Assembly: GCF_020283565.1 (NCBI RefSeq)
Contig: NC_060059.1
Span: 52,395,157 to 52,459,156 of the forward strand
DNA length: 64,000 bases
Direction: 5' to 3'
From: Trifolium pratense
Lineage: Eukaryota; Streptophyta; Magnoliopsida; Fabales; Fabaceae
In this document: in pieces, positions 61,600 to 64,000 of the stretch
Numbering within the stretch: position 1 is the stretch's first letter
Layout: the number at the start of each line of letters is the position of its first letter
Translations under genes and position numbers: made by a program
Notes under the pieces: generated by a model
Database searches by the model: none
Seen by the model: the letters and a program-made list of their open reading frames with translations, nothing else
Told to the model about the DNA's origin: nothing

Positions 61600-63750
61600 C
61601 TACTCTCGAGTGTTGTATCGTCTCCCTCTACCCCGCTTAAGTCGCCGACACGTCAAAACAGGGTTAAGCAAATTCAAAATCCTCCGCAAAGTACCATGAA
61701 CAGGAGTTCCTTCCACCGCCTCACCTTCGCGAAGTGACCTCTCCACCTCATCCCTAACACCACGGCATACCTGAAGCATATTAGGGTCATTCCTTGCTTC
61801 CGCGGCCTCTATCAACACCTCTAAGTTAGGTGGCCTTGGTGGTGACGCCGGAGCTTGTACGGGTCGCATACCTGGATGTGACACTTTGTAAAACCATGTC
61901 ATGTATCCAGGTTCATGGTCCCATGCGCTAACCACAGCCTGACCCCTCATCTCTTCAGCAATCATCCTCAAATCCAACTCCTCCATAAAAACGCGATCAA
62001 TCTCACATAGGCTCATCCCCGGAGTCGCAGGCAAATCCGGTTTTCTTGGAATGCCTTGGACATGTTTAAATTGTCTAAGCACGCGTTCAAGCAAGTGCTT
62101 TGCTTTCAAATTACCACATCTCAACCATCCAGAAAACCAGCATGAATTTATCAAAGGGCGGACGTGTCGGTGATCATCATATGGACTGAATACGCAGCCG
62201 TACGTCTGAATATTATCCAAACTGTTTCTATAGCTACTTGGTTCCCTATGTCCAGCTCCGGGAACAAACTTTGCATTTCGAGGCATGCCCTCAGAATAGA
62301 TAGGATCCTGCGCCCACACACTAAGTCCCGGAAAATGAGAAATTATCCAGCCCTGAAAGCATGACAAACAAGTTTCATTATATTGACGGGCATTACATAT
62401 CATACATGTTGAATAATTTTCGTAAGCGCACGTTTATGTTACCTGAAGCAAAGACATGTACCCAGCCATCTGATTCACTGTCACCAAACACGCATCATCC
62501 AGATAATGTTGCAAATGAACCAGAGCAGCAGCACCCCAATTCCATTCACGGACAGCCGACAAATCCTGAAAATACTGCAGGTATACTACGTCCACGTAGT
62601 AACTGCTTTTGTTGCTAAATATGGTACAACAGACCAAAAATAGCAAGAAAGCCCGTATGGTCCTGTCCCTATACAGCTTAATCTCATGCGCCGACTTACC
62701 TTCAGCAACAGCTTTATCAGCTAATCCGTGGTTAACACTATAGATATCCTCCACGTCAGAATGCTTCAGATGGAGCCCGTTCATTTTGGCAAAATGACCC
62801 ATAACAACATTCCGATCAACTCCTAGAAATGAATTAACCATGTCAGCCGCTTCATCCCTTGACATTTTGCCATGGTTCAGAAACTTTCCCTCGATCGGAA
62901 TATGCAACAGACACTGGACATCGTCCAATGTGATGGCCAGCTCACCCAATGGAATGTGGAATGAACTCGTCTCCGTATGCCATCTTTCAACAAATGCCCA
63001 GAGGAGCCCGTAGTCAAGCACGCTAAAATTAGTCCGGGTAAGCGGCTCCAAACTCGATGCTTCAACCACATCCCAAAACCACCTGTCCGTGCGGCGGGAC
63101 AGTTTTTGTATATTAATAACTTTTTTTCCGCTGGCGATGCAACGTAAATTTACCGCTAAAATCTGAAAAATTCCAATAACACAAAAAATTATCGAGCTAA
63201 CGTAATCACAACATTTTTAATAAAATAATCGTCGTATTTTAAATTGGTTTACCTCTTTGTCATTTGGGTCTGCATACCATATCGGAATAGCCATATGCTT
63301 ATCGTACTCCGTTAACAAGGACAAATCCGTCGGTCCTCCTCCAAAACCTACTTCATCATCATTACGTGAACACTTTGGTGGTTTTCGGCGTACTGGTTTG
63401 CGCCGTTGTTGTCGAGGTGGTTGTTGCGGTGGGTCTTGCGGTTCATCTTGCGGTGAGTGTTGCGGTGAGACTTGTGGTGAGACTTGTGGTGATCCAAGAT
63501 CATCATAATCAAAACACGCATTTAAAAATTGGTCGGCATCAAATTCATCTTGCACCACCAATGATTGTCCTAGACGTGTCCGTCCACGTGTATGCGACCC
63601 ACCCGCCTCGGCATCATGTGTACCTTGCCCTGGAGTTGGTCCTTTGCGACGACCTCGTTTGGACGGATGATTTGCAGCAAGCTCTCTACGAGCGGAAGCA
63701 TGTGCATTGATTGCCTTTCCATGCCTACCCCTAGGTAGATTTTCTTCCAT
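61600..63750 (-). CDS. Plant mobile domain (PMD, MAIN-like) protein 2, three exons, 656 aa
   Basis: Exons 63253-63750, 62443-63162 and 61600-62352 keep frame, with 90-bp introns and GT/AG borders. Exon 1 starts MEENLPRGRHGKAINAHASA and has a basic RGRRKGP patch, a Pro/Gln-rich segment with SPQ-type repeats and GGPTDLSLLTEYDKHMAIPIW, parallel to GGPSDLSLLPGFGKHVVVPLW in PMD 1. Exon 2 carries the PMD core (LDYGLLWAFVERWHTETSSF, LGELAITLDDVQCLLHIPIEG, REWNWGAAALVHLQHYLDDA). Exon 3 has GWIISHFPGLSVWAQDP and PGYMTWFYKVSHPG and ends in a basic RRLKRGRGRRYNTRE tail. Domesticated relatives take part in silencing and development; this copy lies in a repeat-rich, MULE-like setting and may be TE cargo. 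No inactivating change seen. Confidence 0.88.
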
Positions 63751-64000
63751 ATCTATACATAGATAAATAAATTCACAATCAATACAAACAATTAATCTAT
63801 GATAAATTCATACTTATAATTCAATCGAACACATGATTCTTGCAACAATGGAAACATAATTCAAATGGAAACATGCATTCATATTCACTCGTACATTTTG
63901 ACAAACACTTAGAGTACACTATAACTCAATTAGCTTCATATTCACATTTAACTCAATTAGCAACATTCATTCATGCTAGTATGTAACCAATCTAACAACT
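63751..64000 (-). promoter_or_regulatory. Upstream region of PMD gene 2
   Basis: AT-rich sequence up to the window edge. It shares TTTTGACAAACACTTAG with the PMD gene 1 upstream region. No repeat array is reached before the window ends. Confidence 0.4.

Overview
This is a plant nuclear window, most likely from a legume (Fabaceae). It has intron-containing genes with GT/AG borders, TATA-box promoters, a LOB-domain transcription factor, several long Maximus/SIRE-type Copia elements and a MITE of a type I associate with legume genomes. The legume call is an inference from repeat content. Only one ordinary host gene is clear: an LBD gene on the minus strand at 3325-4251. Almost everything else is transposable elements (TEs), nested up to three levels deep.

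Left block (1-10101). AT-rich intergenic DNA with small MITE-like repeats is followed by the LBD gene, then a tRNA-like SINE with a 14-bp target duplication. Next is a Mutator-like element (about 4825-9864). Its gene joins a FAR1-type DNA-binding domain, a MULE transposase, a SWIM finger and a C-terminal OTU cysteine-protease domain. A 757-bp hAT-type element (5860-6616, 8-bp TSD) interrupts its second exon and brings in an immediate stop codon.

Central block (10102-56379). A Ty3/Gypsy element has 2663-bp LTRs, TSD GTATA, an initiator-Met-tRNA PBS and only about 3 kb of degenerate internal sequence ending in chromovirus-like (Tekay/Del) integrase remnants. Three elements are inserted in that interior: a Maximus/SIRE-like Copia element on the plus strand (13201-23078, TSD GTACT, gag-pol and ORF3 intact); a mariner-like element (23381-26916, TA TSD) with a DD39D transposase and a second convergent small gene; and a second-family Copia element on the minus strand (27501-52036, TSD GGTGT). 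The last is itself split by a plus-strand relative (36050-48398, TSD CATCC) that landed in the protease active-site region of pol. Each LTR pair is nearly identical, so the nest was built recently.

Right block (56380-64000). Beyond the Gypsy element lie two small genes that look like ubiquitin-fold (PB1-like) proteins on the plus strand and two three-exon plant-mobile-domain (PMD/MAIN-like) genes on the minus strand. The first PMD gene has a one-base frameshift; the second is open throughout. The genes are separated by arrays of the same palindromic TTCGGTA...TACCGAA repeats found near both ends of the left-hand MULE. The two blocks were adjacent before the Gypsy insertion, which suggests one MULE-related cargo locus.

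The strongest leads for new biology are a conserved antisense acidic ORF downstream of ORF3 in both copies of the second Copia family, the MULE-OTU fusion, the repeat arrays shared by the MULE and the PMD genes, and the DLN (EAR-like) motifs in both genes of the mariner element.
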